Below, piece after piece: positions 6,768 to 6,816 of a stretch of 6,816 nt of DNA. The stretch comes from an uncultured Ruminococcus sp. (GTDB lineage: Bacteria > Bacillota > Clostridia > Oscillospirales > Ruminococcaceae). Below the pieces are notes generated by a model. That model worked only from the letters and a program-made list of their open reading frames with translations, was not told where the DNA came from and searched no databases. Positions within the stretch are counted from its first letter, which is position 1. Each line of letters opens with the position of its first letter. The stretch spans positions 1 to 6,816 of the forward strand of contig CALCRR010000075.1 in assembly GCA_937894495.1 (NCBI GenBank), written 5' to 3'. The translations under genes and the position numbers were made by a program.

Positions 6768-6803
6768 GTGTGTTGACACTAAGCCTAACACACGTCTTTT
6801 TGG
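6768..6803 (+). terminator. Terminator-like hairpin or repeat end at window edge
   Basis: GTGTGTT (6768-6774) and AACACAC (6787-6793) form a 7-bp stem with a 12-nt loop, followed by GTCTTTTTGG. The T-run fits an intrinsic terminator on the plus strand, but no gene directly upstream needs one, as hydA already has a strong terminator. It could instead be the end of a repeat element that continues past the window. Confidence 0.42.
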
Positions 6804-6816
6804 ATATTTTTGTCCC

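Larger units (their letters stand above)
6554..6816. other. Intergenic repeat region downstream of hydA
   Basis: No protein gene is supported. The short frames here run through repeats without a convincing ribosome binding site. The region holds a heptamer-built inverted repeat, copy B of the 68-bp module, then AT-rich DNA and a terminator-like hairpin. The next gene lies outside the window. Confidence 0.7.

Noticed and set aside
6536..6776. Open frames on both strands downstream of hydA
   Set aside because: They run through the terminator, the heptamer inverted repeat and the 68-bp module; repeats of 7 bp stay open by chance.

Overview
The window looks like chromosomal DNA of a fermentative anaerobic Firmicute. 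Gene content, moderate GC with AT-rich intergenic DNA, strong AGGAGG-type ribosome binding sites and heptamer-repeat spacers suggest a Ruminococcus-like member of Clostridia. The genus is an inference from general resemblance, not from a database search. Five protein genes are supported in four transcription units. No RNA genes, insertion sequences or CRISPR arrays were recognised. Layout. (1) 78-659, minus strand: a YfbR-type HD-domain 5'-deoxynucleotidase. It has a consensus promoter (TTGACA, 17 bp, TATAAT) and a TTG start, so the longer reading frame that begins at 719 is not the real protein. (2) 660-1231: a 570-bp intergenic stretch with that promoter, a GC-rich hairpin-rich repeat, short tandem repeats, and the extended -10 promoter of the next gene. 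(3) 1232-1861, plus: a cytidylate-kinase-like P-loop protein of 209 aa, closed by an intrinsic terminator at 1923-1957. (4) 1958-2337: AT-rich regulatory DNA with a perfect 16-bp palindrome, phased A-tracts, a strong promoter (TTGAAA, 17 bp, TATAAT) and a leader of about 110 nt that can fold. (5) 2338-6499, plus: a tight three-gene operon in the order hydC, hydB, hydA, closed by a perfect 11-bp-stem terminator at 6517-6553. (6) 6554-6816: a large imperfect inverted repeat built of heptamers, a second copy of the 68-bp repeat seen at 832-899, and a terminator-like hairpin at the edge. How the genes work together: HydC (NuoE-like), HydB (NuoF-like, FMN and NAD site plus extra ferredoxin domains) and HydA ([FeFe]-hydrogenase with a NuoG-like N-terminal iron-sulfur chain) are the three subunits of the soluble trimeric electron-bifurcating hydrogenase. 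That enzyme oxidises NADH and reduced ferredoxin together to make H2 in sugar-fermenting anaerobes. The H-cluster maturases (HydE, HydF, HydG) are not in the window. The most noteworthy points are a Met-to-Ile change in the H-cluster L2 motif of HydA, the structured leader and palindromic cluster upstream of hydC, and an intergenic repeat system made of 7-bp units plus a 68-bp module found on both sides of the coding block. No wholly new multi-gene system is visible.
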